64,000 nt of DNA from Sphaerosporella brunnea (GCA_008704415.1 VXIS01000271.1:1-64000); one strand, 5' to 3'; positions 45,526 through 59,059 are shown, numbered from the stretch's first letter. A program made the numbers and translations. The notes: generated by a model from the sequence alone, not told the origin.

Positions 45526-45904
45526 CTTCATTTCCTCCCACGACATGGGAGGCGGACACGAGCGCCGCAGCAGAATTGTTGACCTGGAGGAGATGATGCT
45601 GATGGAAGCGATCCGGCAGAGCCTGGCGGAGGAGGAGGAGCGCAAGCGGAAGGAGGAACGGGAGCGGGAGAAGGGCAAGGGGAAGGAGCCGGTTGCCCAC
45701 GACAACCACCGCAACGGCGAGGCGTCGGGGTCTGCACAGACGGGCGAAGATGGGAGCTTGGATGGGTTTAGGAACTTGGCGCAAATTGTGGTTGCGGATA
45801 AGGATGCGCAGACTACGGAACATGTTGAGGATGCGGAGGGATCCGAGGGGAAGGGCGTGGCTGTTAGTGTTGGCGGGGTTGTCGGTGTTGAGGAGACGCG
45901 ATAG
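45513..45904 (+). CDS. SIP5: Sip5-like protein, C-terminal part only
   Basis: The frame is open from the palindrome axis (no start codon) to the stop at 45902-45904. It reads ANIGFISSHDMGGGHERRSR, then IVDLEEMMLMEAIRQSLAEE, then a Lys/Glu/Arg-rich coil and a loose acidic tail. The DLEEMMLMEAIRQSLA block matches the C-terminal region of fungal Sip5 (Snf1-interacting) homologues, which carry a RING-like zinc finger upstream. That N-terminal part is absent because the sequence folds back at the axis. A 35-base T run follows the stop. Confidence 0.6.
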
Positions 45905-45916
45905 TATGTGATTTTT

Positions 45917-45953
<37 letters not shown>

Positions 45954-46241
45954 CTTTCTACCTTTTCAGAATGGGATTTGTGGTATTTTCTGTTCTTTTT
46001 TTTTGTGGATCTTGCGTCAATGTTCTTTTGTGTTTGGAAGGCTGCGTTGGGTGCATTTTGTGGTCGTTAGGCGGTGGGTTCGGAGGATGGACGACGACGA
46101 TGGATGGGAAATGACAGGCAGGCAAGGCAAGGCAATGGAACGGGTGAAATATACTGCGCGTGAAATTTTTTTTTTTGTTGATGTGTTGATGTTGACATTT
46201 GACGTTGTGGTGGCGGCGGCGGTGTCCTTGTTACTTGCTTG

Positions 46242-46278
<37 letters not shown>

Positions 46279-46698
46279 TGGTTTGGTTTGGTTTGGTTTG
46301 ACATGTAGCTTTGTCGGTGAGGATACATACATACACACACGGGACAAAAAGAAATGGGATATTTGCGCCTTTCGCGGCCAAAGTACTCACTCCTGTTGAG
46401 ACGAGACCACCACCACCAGGCAAATTTATAAATTTTACTTCCGCCATGCAAAACTAACTATTTTGAATCTCCATTTCTGGTGGTGTGGCAGATTTAAGAA
46501 AGAAAGAAAAAAAAAAAAAAAAGGTGTTGGTGTTGCGTGACGAGTGGTGTGCAAAAGTCACTTTTTCCAATTTGCTTGCTCTCTCTCGCTTTTTCAGATT
46601 CTCTTCTCTTCTTCTTCTTCTTCTTCGGAGAAGATTGAATTCCATGTGTGTGTGTTTTTTTTTTTTTCTATTCTACTTTCCTGGCCTGGCCAAGCGGT

Positions 46699-46760
<62 letters not shown>

Positions 46761-47279
46761 CTAAATGGTGTGAGTTTTTTGGTAGGTGAAGTGACTTAGC
46801 TGTAAAACTGACCTATCCTGTCCTGGTACTGTACATCCAGTACAGTACAGTACTGGGATGAAAAAGAATGGGAAGAGAGAGAAAGAGCTTTTCGGAAGGC
46901 GATTGTTGTATGAGGCCCCCCCCCCCCCCCCACATACAAAAAAGTGAAGATTCAAGATGGTGGTGTTCTGCATTGGCGGGGCGGATTTGTACAGATTGCG
47001 TGGTGGTGGTGGTGGTTAGAGAGCACTTTGGGCAAATTTCCCGTTGTTTTTTTGTACATAGATGTATGTATGCACACATCACATCACGGGTGTGCGTCAC
47101 CGGTGCGCACTCGGTCAGTCCCACAAAAGCACAGAAGCACAAAAGCACAAAAGAAAGAGACAAAAAGCCGCCGCCGCATGTATGGAGTAGCTCCCGTAGT
47201 TGTATAATAGTACACCGAGCAGTGATCGATCCCATCTCTCCAGAACCCTTTTGTTTTTTTTTGCTTGCCCGTCACTCAA
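45905..47279. other. intergenic with extreme homopolymers and microsatellites
   Basis: Holds T35-class runs at about 45919-45953 and 46704-46738, the latter followed directly by about 21 G (46739-46759). It also holds a TGAT array followed by TTTGG units (46241-46300) and C13 at about 46917-46930. No gene supported. Confidence 0.6.
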
Positions 47280-48034
47280 TCACCGCCCACTCCACCGCCA
47301 CCATCCTTTGCCCTTAGCCTCCTCTTCCGCCCTGGGTGCCGGTGCCGGCGCCGGCGCCGCGGCCTGCGACAGCCGTTTCCGCTCCGCCTCCTCCGCCTCC
47401 TTCTCGAACGCGGTTTTGTACTCCTGGTCGGCAGGGGTCATGCCAGACATGGCCCAGGTCTTGAATTTAGCCCAAGGGCCCTGCAGCGGGGCGATCTCGA
47501 TCTCGTTCCTGTTCTTCGCCTCGTTCGTGGTGGTGGTGGTAGTAGTGGCAGCCAGGGCAGGCGGCAGCGGCGCAGCGTCGATAACGGCAACATCGACATT
47601 CTGGCGGCGGGCGGGGTCGAGGCCTTGAGCTTTCATCGCGGCAGCCTGCGGGTTGCGTGTGTCAGTACGTTGGGGGAGGAAAAGGGGAGCGGGGGTAGAA
47701 GAGAGAAGAGAAGGCATACATGCTCGGCCTTCTTGCGCCGCGTAAACATGACCATGTCGGAGACGGCGTACAGCGTGACGCCGGCGCAGAGCACGGTGGC
47801 GGCCATCAGCCCCACGGCCGTGACCCTGTGCGCGCGGTCCGCCCACACGCGTCCGCGCTCCAGCACGCGGTCCAGCAGCGACCCGGCCGCCTTCTCGGCG
47901 CGCGCTTTGCGTGCCGCGTCGCGCAGCCGCGCCACCCGCTGCTGCGGCGTCTCCGCCCCGCCCCCGTCGCCCGCCGTAAATGCGTATGGCCCTGTCGGTG
48001 TGAAGCGCGTGGCGTCCGCGACTGTGCGTGGCAT
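47280..48034 (-). CDS. small mitochondrial-type membrane protein, 2 exons (226 aa)
   Basis: Exon 1 is 47720-48034 (MPRTVADATRFTPTGPYAF...) and exon 2 is 47280-47645. The 74-bp intron (47646-47719) begins GTATGC, has a CTGAC branch site and ends GCAG. Residues about 45-75 are Arg/Ala-rich (LRDAARKARAEKAAGSLLD, ERGRVWADRAHR), and residues about 77-97 form one hydrophobic helix (VGLMAATVLCAGVTLYAV). Exon 2 has WAKFKTWAMSGMTPADQEYK and an Ala/Pro tail ending GWWRWSGR. The start and ADRAHR-TM block match a conserved fungal family often labelled cytochrome-oxidase-assembly-like; that label is weak. A ruined copy lies at 42635-43464. Confidence 0.7.
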
Positions 48035-49187
48035 TGTTGGTTGGTTGCGTGGTTGATGGTGGTTGGTGGTGGTGGTTGGTGTGGTGGGGGATTTGAAGAC
48101 TTGGCGGGATTGGGCTTGGCGAGGCGGGGTTGTGGGAGGCGTCATCGGGTGTCACGTCGGTTTTTGGACAGGTGGCTGCTGGTTTTGTTGTATGGCGCGC
48201 AAACGTTATGGGGAAAATAAGACCAGCCAGCTGGCAGAAGACGAGGCTTTGATTTTTTTTTTTTTTTGATTTTTTTTTGGTTTTCGTTATGGTTTTTGGT
48301 TTCGGCATGTTGCATTCGGCCGCGGCATAGAAGGTACCTACGTATACCTAAGATGTTCACAACGGAGCAGATAGATGACAACAACAGCACTGTCGACGCG
48401 CCAACTGGTAGAAGCGAGTCCCGTTTAAAGATCCCCCTTCCCCCCATTAAAAGAAAAAAAAATTCGACAGAGGGTCCGGGGAATAATGCCCAAAGAAGTG
48501 AAACCACCTGGTTCTTGTTTTTTTTTTTACCGCAAAATACTCGACAAAGCTATCCAAGGCACAAGGTAAAACCGAAGGTGGTGGTGATGCACGAACAGGG
48601 GTTCGTTTTTGTGGTTTGCGGTTTGCGGCATTCCCGGCGGCCCCTCTGTTGGGGTCCATGAAGAGCTTCTTCTTCCTTTGCAATACCTCGTGGGCGGAAA
48701 ATTTGTTGTTGTTTCGTCACGGTCTAGATATCGAGGAACCCCAAACCGTCAATGCTTTCTCTTACGCGGCAAGTATCGATCATGGTACATGCCGCTTCTA
48801 TCTACACGGTAACAAGGAAGGAGGTCACAAAGACGCAGGCCCACGCAAGCTCTCCTCCTCCCACTGACCGCCATATTACATATACCGAGTAGAACATCAC
48901 AGGGCCCGGTCCGCAGAACGGCGGCTCGGTTTCCAGATACTTTCAAAGTAGAACGGGAAAAAAAAAACTTGGTCATCTCAGCCTGATATGGTCCCCCTAC
49001 AATTCTGTGACGACGATGCGCTAAAAACCAAAAACAGTGGCGACACTTAATCTTGGAACATAGATACAGCTTCTTGAAACACTCAATACTATGGCCGTGG
49101 TTCTCTGAAACACAGGATGTCACTCGACGTGGGTAACAATCGTCACAAAAAAACAGACTCTTTGGAGGAACACTATGGGCCAGCACT
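48035..49187. other. intergenic / decayed sequence
   Basis: T15 at about 48255-48269; no gene supported. Confidence 0.4.
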
Positions 49188-50440
49188 TTGGATAACAGTT
49201 GTATAAGCATGCGCAACATAGAAAGTGGTAGATTCCGCGATCAGGCAGTTGCTTACGGGGTGGTTGTTGGGCACGAAGTGACGTCCGTGCAATGCAATGC
49301 TTCGCCGACTCTCGAAGCCCAAAAGTACGAAGAGCACGAGAGGGAAGTGCTGAGCGCAATCAAGGATGTCCAAGAGCATTCTGATTCGAGGATCAAGGAT
49401 GTAGCCTCACACTATGGCATCGCAAGAAATACGTTAACAACCCGTGTGCAAGAGAGGATGCATGGTGCACGGGAAGCCCATGTTGCCCAGATGCTGCATT
49501 CTCCAGTCAAGGAGAATGCACTGGGGCTTTCTCTAAAGCATCGAGAACTGTGAGCCATGGCACTGGCCGAAGAAAAGCTCAACCACCTCTGCAATCATTA
49601 CACCTCACAGTTTCTAAAATGCCATCCGAACATTGCCCTGCATGCCATGGACCAGGATCAGGCCTTTGCTTGTTTGATGACCAATTTAATCGGCTACTTC
49701 AAACGTCTTTACGGCGTTATACATCGCTGCCATATAATCCCAACAATATATGGAAGTCTGATGAGAAGGGGTTTATGATGGGCTGCGGTGGTAAGAAAAA
49801 CGAGCTGGTGGTTGCATAGATCAACAGAAAGGAAACCGCGAGTGGGTGACGGTGATTGAGTGTCAGCCGGAGGGAAACGGCTATCTTTATGCTGGTGATC
49901 TGAAGGAATGATGCGCAAACACTTGTGCTCTAGCGATACACCAACTGAAGCACAGCAGTTAGCTGCTGCTTTTCTGACTTCAATCGAGGAAGGACAGACT
50001 GTGATTGCTACCTTGGGACAGCAAGCAGTGCAGGAAGCAGGACTTGCTGTGACCAAGGAAGAACGCCGTCAGACCCTCACCAAGGGTGGTCGCAGGATCC
50101 TTTCCACTGCGCGACACATCACCCGAAGGAATCTAGTCAATCTCTGCCATGCTCGTGTTGAGGCGGAGAAAGGTAAGAAAGGCAAAGGTAAAGGCAAGGC
50201 AGTAAAGGGCAAAGGGAAGGCATTGCCTCCTCTAAGCATCAGAAGCGCCATCCCCGGGATGAAGATGTCAGTTCTGCCAGCGGTAGTGAGGTAGAACGGA
50301 AGTTGGAGGCTATTATGGAGGTAGAAGGGGAGGAGACTCAGAGCCAGCAAGAACACTGCCCGCAGGAAGCCTTGGACAACAGTCAGGCCCTAAGCAGTAT
50401 AACTGAGACGTCAGGAACGGCTAACCGAAGGGGCCTTGAG
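49188..50440 (+). pseudogene. internally deleted pogo-type DDE transposase
   Basis: 49260-49560 encodes a psq-type helix-turn-helix: EVLSAIKDVQEHSDSRIKDV then ASHYGIARNTLTTRVQ. After a frame change, 49720-49819 gives YNPNNIWKSDEKGFMMGCGG, containing the first catalytic Asp (D in SDEKGF) of fungal pogo/jerky-type DDE transposases. The other two catalytic acids and about 150 residues around them are missing. The text resumes at 49908 with the C-terminal region (TLTKGGRRILSTARHITRRN, then a Lys/Gly-rich stretch). The element is dead. Confidence 0.7.
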
Positions 50441-51265
50441 TGAGCTCATAAGGGGGAACGGCCTGGCAAGGGTGGACAGCGGTCATTGGGTGGGGGGTGG
50501 GGTAGCAGTTGAGCTCGCATCATATACTATCACTCGTTTTTGGGCGTTTGGGTGTCGGCGTTTGGATCTTTTACTTTCGGGACAGTTCGTCTTTCATTCC
50601 CTTCACTCTCTCTATCTCTATGAAAAAAAAAGTAGCCATCATTTGGTGATATTTGCATTGTGGCATAGAGAGAGCTTTCTCATCATCCGAGTTTCAAGCA
50701 ATAACGCAGCTGATTCGAACACAAAACCTTCTCCTCCATTCAGTCACTCCTCATTTCAAACCGCCACAAGGTCTTGGGACCGGTAGTCGATATCGTCTCT
50801 AGCCAAAACGGGAACTATGCCGCCAGACTGCCAAACGTCCGCCCTCAATTCAACCTCCTGCAACTGCGGGGATGTCTCTGATAGTACACCGGTGGCTCGG
50901 TTTTGTCTTTCAGAAAGGCGGCGGCTACCAAGCCGGTCGGGAGACATGCAGTGATGCGATCGAGCCCCCACGATTGTGTTGACGTTTTTTTCCAGCTGGA
51001 CGATCTGGTTCGAGAAGCTGCGATAGTACAAGCGGATATCTCGTCTTGTTGACCCCCCCCTTCTTCTTTTTGTTTTAATCATAATTTATTCGGCCGCTTG
51101 CGGCCATGACATATAGAAGAAGCTACACACATCGCCCCTAGGCTCGAGTCCTACTCTGGGGCTGAACTTCTGAAGAAAAAAGGACAAAGGAAAGAGCACC
51201 ACGCAAGTGCGTACACTAAGGAAATTCGTAAAAAAAAATTACATGTCAGAGAAAACGTTATGGGC
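50441..51265. other. spacer up to the pogo-tail copy; arm quality changes at 51010
   Basis: Mirror of 39141-40000. Near 51010/51011 the match to the left arm switches from noisy to nearly identical. The conserved gcggccgaataaattatg/gcaagc terminus lies at about 51070-51110. Confidence 0.45.
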
Positions 51266-51901
51266 TTAGCCCGGCCACATCCCCACTTGGGTACTGCTAG
51301 GAAAGCCATCACAGCGCTCATCCGACAGCAGGGTCTTGACAGGCGTGTTGGCCTTCCTCCTCTCAGTCCTTTCTTTCTCTCCATTTTTCTTATCCTTGGT
51401 AGCCGCGGCCACTGCCTTCCACAGTACCGCCTGCTCCTTCTTCCATCGCACGCATGGTTTGAAAAGGTCTCTCGTCTGGGCTGGTTTGTTCGTGCAAAAC
51501 CAGTATTTGTCGTCCTCTCGCCGACCCGTTCCCCCCTTCTTCGTTTGGCGAAGGGGAATTCGAAGGGTCGGAATCAGACTCAGGAGTGCTACTTCCGCTC
51601 CGCTTCCGGCCCCACATGTCTTTCTCCTCTTCGTTTCTCCGTTTCTCATCCTCTGCCTTCTTCTCAGCCGCCTTCCTTCGTTCGGCGGCTCTAGACTCTT
51701 CAAGGCAAGCAGGACAGCCTCGGCGCCCATACGCCTAATCTCGCGGGCATGGTGTGTCTTCACTGCGTTGGCCGTTGCGCCACCGCCGAGTTCTGCATCA
51801 TCCTCAGCTTCCTGGAATGATCGTTTGCGAGGCTGGGATTGCTGCTCAACCTGAGGTGTGGTAACATCCTCGTCGCAGCTTTCGGATGAAGTAGTGTTCA
51901 A
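51069..51901 (-). pseudogene. right-arm copy of pogo-type transposon tail
   Basis: Reverse-complement copy of 38506-39340, with an identical long frame ending KANTPVKTLLSDERC. Confidence 0.5.
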
Positions 51902-52685
51902 GCGCTCCCTTGCCCGCTGGGCGTTCTCAGACGTGGCCAGCTTTCAAACAGCGCTTGACCTGGTCGCTATCGGTATAACGTGCTTGCAGACAGGGCAGTG
52001 GCATTGTTACTTCAGCCAACGCGCGACAGAGAACTCCGAGTCAGAGGACTTATTGATCAACCGCTGTGAGGGCCTTGGCACAGGCATTGGAAACGCACCT
52101 ATCGCACGCTCTGGTGATTTTGTTGTTGGATTCCATAGTACAGTGGTCTTCATGATATGTGTGAACAGATGAACAGTGCCTCACTAGCCAGCACTCGGTC
52201 CACATCCACATTATGTTAGGACGTATATTCTAACAGTTGTTCTGTGGGGTGCTAGAGTTCAGGTGGAGTCTCAGGGGAGGGATGAAAACTTGAAGATGGT
52301 GGGAGAAGGATCGAGACAATCTCGCGCATTTGGGCTGGGGTGGGAATCATGGAAAATCACTCCCTGACCTGTCGCAACGTTGAGACTGGTAATCATCTTT
52401 ATTATACATGCAAACTTCCCAAAAACCGGTAATCCCCTACAGTAGGTACTGCAAAAAGCCTCAACTCAACCCAGCCCCTTCTCCATCATACATCCACGCA
52501 CGACTTCCAACTCCAAACCACTCTCGCAAGAAGTCTCCCCAAACTCTACGACCCCCCAGATAACCCCAGCGGCCATGTATTACCGCCGGCGAGCCGCCAA
52601 ACAACCCCACGTCTGCCAACCACAGGCTGCATATGCCGCCTCCACACTCCTTCCTATCCTCATCACCCAAAAACCGTCACCATCA

Positions 52686-53758
52686 AAAATATCCCCCCGC
52701 CTTCATCAGCTTGATCCCGGGTGCAGATATTTGCTTTGCCTGACGCGCACGGCGCCAGAAGCCATCCGTGCCGCCGCCGAAGCGCGTAAGCCACGGCTGA
52801 ACCGCTTCTGGTGGCGGGAGGTAGGAAACGCCTATGTTCAGGGCGAGGTCTTTCCGCTCAAAGGATTGGGCCGACTTTCAGCGTCCAGGATTCGAGTGTG
52901 GGGGTACGAGGGACCATAGCCGTAGAGGCGCAAATAAAGAGCGGGTCTAGGAGTTTACACAGCGGACGGGTGCGGGGGTCCTTTTCCGTTGTGATACGAT
53001 CGCAGTCCGGGCCTTCTTCTTCCTCATCTTCGCTGTCGTTTTCGCTGAGTTCATCGTCTTTTTCCTCGGGGCGATATAGCGGGGATTGAAGTGTTCTACC
53101 GCTGGCTCTGGAGCGTTGAAGCAGCACTGCGCCGACCCCCAGTGGGAATACACCACCCCCTCAGCGGAACTCGAGTTTATACTTCTTCAGCTTCAGCCAC
53201 TCCGGTTCCTCCTGCTGGCACACAAAACTCTGCGGCGCATAGCCCCCGCCACTGAATGAGAAGTCAACCAGCTGCTTTGAAGGTACTCATAGTGCGCTCA
53301 AGAGAGTATCCTCCGCGTAGGCAAAGATGAGGATTTCTCGTTGATCGCTAGGGATAAACGTTCCATAGTTCAGATGCAGGCTCGTAAGATTCTGTGCGAT
53401 AGTAGTTTTCAGATCCTCTATTGTCCTGCCCAGTCCTATTTGCCACTCATCAGCTTGCTATGCCCCGGGGAAAGGAGGGCGGGCAGTATCATGGTGTATC
53501 CCCCTCCTGACATCCCTCCGGGAAACCCACTTCTCGTTCAGGGATAAGCAGTTCTTTTCCGGCAACAATTTCGATCACGGAGCAGAGAGTGGGCATATCC
53601 ACTCCTTCTCTAACGAGGAAAAACTCCTTCACCACGTCTACGCGCTCAAACTCTGTGTTTGCAGCAGACTCCAACTCGATGCCTTGTAGAACTAACTCCT
53701 CCGCCGCTAGGCAGGTAGCAAAGTAACTGTAGAATTTCATTCCACGTCTCCGCTTCAA
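52686..53758 (-). pseudogene. right-arm copy of the frame-broken hypothetical gene
   Basis: Mirror of 36649-37721 with the same internal frame breaks. Confidence 0.35.
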
Positions 53759-54021
53759 GGTATCCGCTGCCGCTGAGTTCCCTCAAGGCGGCGTCAGTGC
53801 TTCACACGCTTTGACGGCAGTTTAGAATTCGCGTTTGCGACCGCGCGAATATCTGGTGAAGGCCTTCCACTTGCAGATGAACTCTCGCGCACGATTTCAC
53901 CCAGGGGAAGCACGGCAGTAAGAGCAAAATGGACCATGTTCGGCACAAGAGGGGATATGGGAGTGAAAATTGTAATTTTGCAAACAACGCCATGTGTGGT
54001 GCTTCATTCGGTGGCTCCGAT

Positions 54022-54662
54022 TCAATCCTTTAGGTACCCCGCCACAATGGAAGCCATATCATCACCGACTATCTCTCGCGCGATCACCACATCGTTCGGG
54101 GCCGGGGCCAGACTGTCATCACCTCTTGGCCAATGCCACCTGCCTCTCGCTGATGGCCAGAGCAACCGTCGACTGCCGGCGATCAACCTCACAAGATAGG
54201 GCAGGGATCTGCCTAGATTCGGCAGTGGGGCGAGCAAAGTAAGGTTGCGATCTTGAGCGCGCGGATGATAGTCTTGAGGTTGAGACGCAATAACGCCGAG
54301 GCTGCAAAGCGCGCGCATCATTGAAACCTCTAAGTCAAACGACGACTGACTCGGAAGCTCCGCCAGCACCAGTTTGAGTGCCGAAACCGCCGAAGTGTGC
54401 ATGCTGCGGCTGTGCATCGCGATGACGCAGCAGCCCAGGGCATCAATGCCACCAAACAGGTCCAGGGACAGAATGATTGCGGAGCGTTGTCAGCGGGACA
54501 GCACGCTGCGCATGGACCAGAGAAGAAGGCGCACGGCGTCGAGCTGTCCGTACAACACGCCCCCGTCAGCGGCACCGCGGCAATATCTGACGACCACCAG
54601 TCCCATCGTTCGACGAAGATGCGTAGGGCAGGCAGGTTTCCCTCCGCCGCAGCAATAACCAT
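54022..54662 (-). pseudogene. right-arm copy of ankyrin-like gene
   Basis: Mirror of 35741-36385. It has gtgccgctgacggg where the left arm has gtgcctgctgacggg, and gcgtgttgtac where the left has gcgctgttgtac. Different 1-bp indels therefore break the frame in each arm. Confidence 0.45.
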
Positions 54663-55498
54663 GGCTCAACTTGCACTGAATGCAGTTATCGCTGGCTGAG
54701 CTTGGTTACGCAGCAGTGAAGGGATGGCGAATGGCACCACCGCTCGTTGGTTCCCCCAGGAAAGGGAATGAGTTCACTGTTCACCTGCGTTCCATGGTGA
54801 CCTCAGTGCGCCTCTAGGAAGCAGGCAAAACAACCCCTCAAGATCGACGGACTCGCCGTACGCGTATCCCTACCGCATCAACGTTTTCAGTCGTGCTACC
54901 CCGGCACCTGCAGCGTTTAGGTCTCTCAGACGCAGCTTACGGAGGTAGCCATGCACTGCTGCTTGTATTGCTATTCCAAGGGCGAGAATCATGTTTATCA
55001 GATCCTCATCGCAGAGAAAGTCGGCGACTTGCATGTGAAGCTCGAGGTAGAGATTAAGAAAGCACTTGCTGCACACCGGAATCAAAGGTTAGCTTTTCTA
55101 GAGCTCCGAATATATACTGCCCAGCTGCTGGTCTCTTAAATTGTGGAGGCATGTTTACCGGTTCGGTACTCTTGAATTTGGGTGTGGATTGGAAACTGGA
55201 GGGTCGTGAATGCCGGTGGCGTGTGTGGCATTGCTCTGCTTGTTTGTTTTGTGTTGTTCTGGGTAAATAGCCGCCGTAGAGCTAACGCCCGCGCTACTCC
55301 AGTTAGCGGACGCGAATTGCCGTCGCTCTACAATAGAACGATCACCTACCCGCCCCGAATTTCCTTGTTTCCACATCAATTTTGGCGTTCTATCAATCAG
55401 ATCTAGTTATCCCCTAGAGTAAGTCGATTACAGCAGTTGCAAATCAGGAGGCCAAACGGCATTCTGGAAGAGTGTGGTTTTAGCGCCAAATCAGAGAG

Positions 55499-55681
55499 TG
55501 TTGAAAGTGGTTGACGTGTAGGTGCTTAGCCGAAGTAGTGGTGGAGGATGGTGATGGGAAAAACAATTATATTATTACTATTTAACAGGCTAGTCTGAGT
55601 GCGTTTATATACACGTTCCAGCCTCACCAGATATCACTCGGTATTTCATCATAGTATGTCACTCCTCGCCAGTTTCCAACA
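55499..55681 (-). repeat. right-arm copy of solo Copia-type LTR
   Basis: 183 bp, flanked by gagag on both sides (complement of the CTCTC duplication). Confidence 0.85.
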
Positions 55682-57867
55682 GAGAGGAGCACAGGGTCTC
55701 TATTTTTCTTCCCGGGAGATCGGTGGTTGGATATGTGGACTTGGATCTTATTGCTGGCCGTGGCCGCCACCAGATCGCAATTCCAGCCGACGACCAAGAT
55801 CAAACAACTATCCCCCGGTGCTCTCGTTTGGCGTCCCGTTTCTGCAACTGCTGTAATTTCACAGACCCAGAGAACTGAATGTACAAGATAGTTAGCGATA
55901 ATCCCAAGATCTTGCCGATGAAAATGCAATCAGATCCCATAGAAAACTAAACGGTTATTGATTAACTTTTGCCCCATGCCCCCCATGGCCACGATTTCCC
56001 TATATCCAAGATGCCCCCAACACGGTAAATTTTTTAATTAAACTCAAGTAAGAGCTAAGCTGCATATTTATTTTCTGTATGCAACCTCGAAAGATTATGA
56101 CAGACCCCCCCACATCCCCATCCGTATCCTGTCCGCCGCTTTATTGAAGTGATCTCATGCGTCAACTGCGGCAACCCAGCGCACTGAAATAAAGGGAGCT
56201 GTGTAAGTGAAACAACAAAAGACGGAAACAGGCCGGAAACAACGTGAATAAGCCATGGAAATCAGGGCCGGATCACTCCTCCCCCCACCCCACTTCCTCC
56301 TCCTCCTCCTCCTCCTCGTCCTCCTCCTCCTCCTCGGAGTCCACAGATTGGCCTTCTAACACTCCAGTGCGTTTGTACGTTACTTGTACACATCTTCCTT
56401 TTCCTTGCTTTTATTTGGTAGGCGAGAACCCTGGTTTGAGGAGGCTCGCAACGATCGAGTGCAACGTTGACGTTTGGCAGTGAGAGGTCTGAGCTGTTGA
56501 GCTGCCACTATTCTCTGTCGAAAGGGTGATCCACTGTGGTTGTGTTTGGCCGCAGTTGACGCCTGAGACCGGTGCAAAAGGCCGCGGAGAGGAGATGGGT
56601 GGTGCCAGATGAAGTGGGTCTGCCAGAAGTCTCTATAGTCTGAATGTAGCCGCCTTGGTGTAGATCTGGAGAATTCTCTCATAACGGAAGTACGTCCATG
56701 ACTACTCTAAATGACTTTATCTTGCCTTATTGCAACTAATGGTCCTTTGCTTTGCAGTCGGTCCTCGGGTTGCGGACGAGCTCTGTGCAAAGGAGGGTTG
56801 TGCTCAGTTTGCGTTCACCATGACCAAGGTGTTGCCTTGCATCTCCAAGGCCATACACACCGGGGATATCAATCAAATCTCCCAATGCGGTGTCTCTGAT
56901 AACACTGTTCGTCCTCAATCTATGCGCAATATTTATATTTCTTCCAAATCCCTGACTATGCATATATAGCTCTGCCAATACGTTGCCTGTTTTCCGCCCC
57001 AAATCGGGGATTATCTTCAAATGGGTCTAGAGTGGGACTCAGGTGCGATCAAGACGGAATCGCGCCCTACAAGTGGCCTTGACAGGATTGCATATGAAGC
57101 CTTCAAGGTGTTTCACCAAATCCCTTTGGGAAAAAGAACGTGCGAAAAAAGAGATGTCATTGAACACTTCGGACAGGGTTCTCTTTCCAAAGCTGAATCG
57201 AAGGCATTTAAAGGCGGAAAGAATCCTTCAAGGAATGCAGCTGTTCCGGGACTGGCAAGCAGGGACGTCCCGGGCAACTGCAATTGCTGTGTTGGCGAGT
57301 GTGTCGGATGGCCCTACATTTTCTGCGCGGGAGTTGCTACTAAGTATAAACTGGAAACCCCTCCAAGGTGAACTTAGGCTCGCAAGTTCGCATTGATTTT
57401 TTTTTTTTTTTTTTGGTCGTTTTTACTGTTTTACGAATGGGCCGAATCGGAGGAGCCGTGGCTCCAGATTTTTTTAATAATTCTGTCGTTACTATTCAAT
57501 AAAACAATTGCGAAAGTTTCGATGTTCTTCAATAATGCTTACCACCAAAATTCAAAATGACTGGGGGAGTTGAGATTATGGCGAGTCTGGATAGTCGGAG
57601 CTTCTCATAACCCCTTCAATTCTTGTCAAACTGTATGAGTTTTGATCCGACGGAAGATAAAAAGTAGTGATACGAGAGGTCCGTCATGCGTGCATACTAC
57701 CTACCTCAGTACCGATAGGAGCACATTGCTTACTGCAAACCTGCAGTGAACCTTTAAAACAAAATCCCTTAGTCTCGCCACCACGTATTAGCTACAATTG
57801 CAGCTGAAGATTTCCTAGTTTGGCCTTAATTGGCTCCACCAGTATTACGCTTCGCAATGCTTGTGAC

Positions 57868-59028
57868 CAGTGTTCTCAGTAGCCAGCCCAAACAGCCCGG
57901 CGGGCTTTTTGAATCAGCCCAAACGGCCCAACCTGCTGTCGGGCCAGCCCGGCTGCCAGAGCTTTGAGTGATCTGCGGTGAAGACCGGTCACTGCGAGTG
58001 GTGGGTTCAATCGGCGTCGATAAACTTATCAGGATCTGTGATGTTATACTAAACTCCTATCTAGTGATCTCCTCCTAGCCATGACTTTACACGGCGAACA
58101 GCTTGATGTACTTTTCATTTCATAGCAGTAGTTTACATCACGGTGGTCGTATTTGTCGTCATTGTGGGCTGCAGCCCAAACAGCCGGGCGGGCTGGTTGT
58201 GGAGAACACTGCCCAGCGCTGGTATTTAAGGATCTTTTTGACACCTTCTCCGTAGTTCTTAGGATTCAGCAGCGCAGGCCTCAAGAATACACTCCACCAT
58301 CTCAAAGTAGCGTAAACCTTGCTCTTGAAGTACGTTTCGCGGTGCACCTACCTAGGCTCTAGCCGCTGTCATTTTTGGTAAACACCCTCATTGCCCCTAG
58401 CTGTCCGCAATGGGATTAGTTTCAGGGTGACTTTTGGGCAAGAGATGCAAATGTGGTGATATCATCTTCTCGCTGTTGTTTGAGGACTTGCTCCGGTGCA
58501 AGCACAGCGGTTGCAATGTTCCAAACAGGCTGGATCCAGATTTTTGCCTGCCTTATGACAGTAGACTCTCCTGTAATGGATGCAGAAAAAACGGTAACGT
58601 CTAATGTACCGGAGGCGGAGTGAGGGAAGACATGGTTGGTCTGGTAGGTTTCACTGGCTAGTACTCGGTCCTCCTCCATATGCCAACTTTTGAGAGTTGT
58701 AAGGTGCGCTTAGGTAGGGATATCGGACCCTCGCCTGCACAAATTTACAAGCGCAATATTAATTTGAACAGACAGCGAGTCCATCTACGACGTTTCTATG
58801 CACTGGCCTTCAAAATGGACGGCCTAAGCCTTGGTAAATATTCAACCTTTGCCGACCAGGGCGGGAAGCCTCAACTACAAATGCACGGTAGCGCGTGCGG
58901 GCACAAACTATCACTCGACGCATCATATCCGCTCGCTCGCTTCCTCACTACCACCAACTCTAGGCGTTTATGGACATCTACCCAAAGAACGATCAAGAAA
59001 AAAAGATCTTGATGACTGACGCCTCCAG

Positions 59029-59059
<31 letters not shown>

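Noticed and set aside
46241..46300. CRISPR-like or regulatory array
   Set aside because: It is a simple TGAT/TTTGG microsatellite without spacers.
47280..48308. 342-codon unspliced minus-strand frame
   Set aside because: Its first two thirds are a shifted reading of exon 1 of the 226-aa gene. The spliced model has a conserved start, a membrane helix and clean intron signals.
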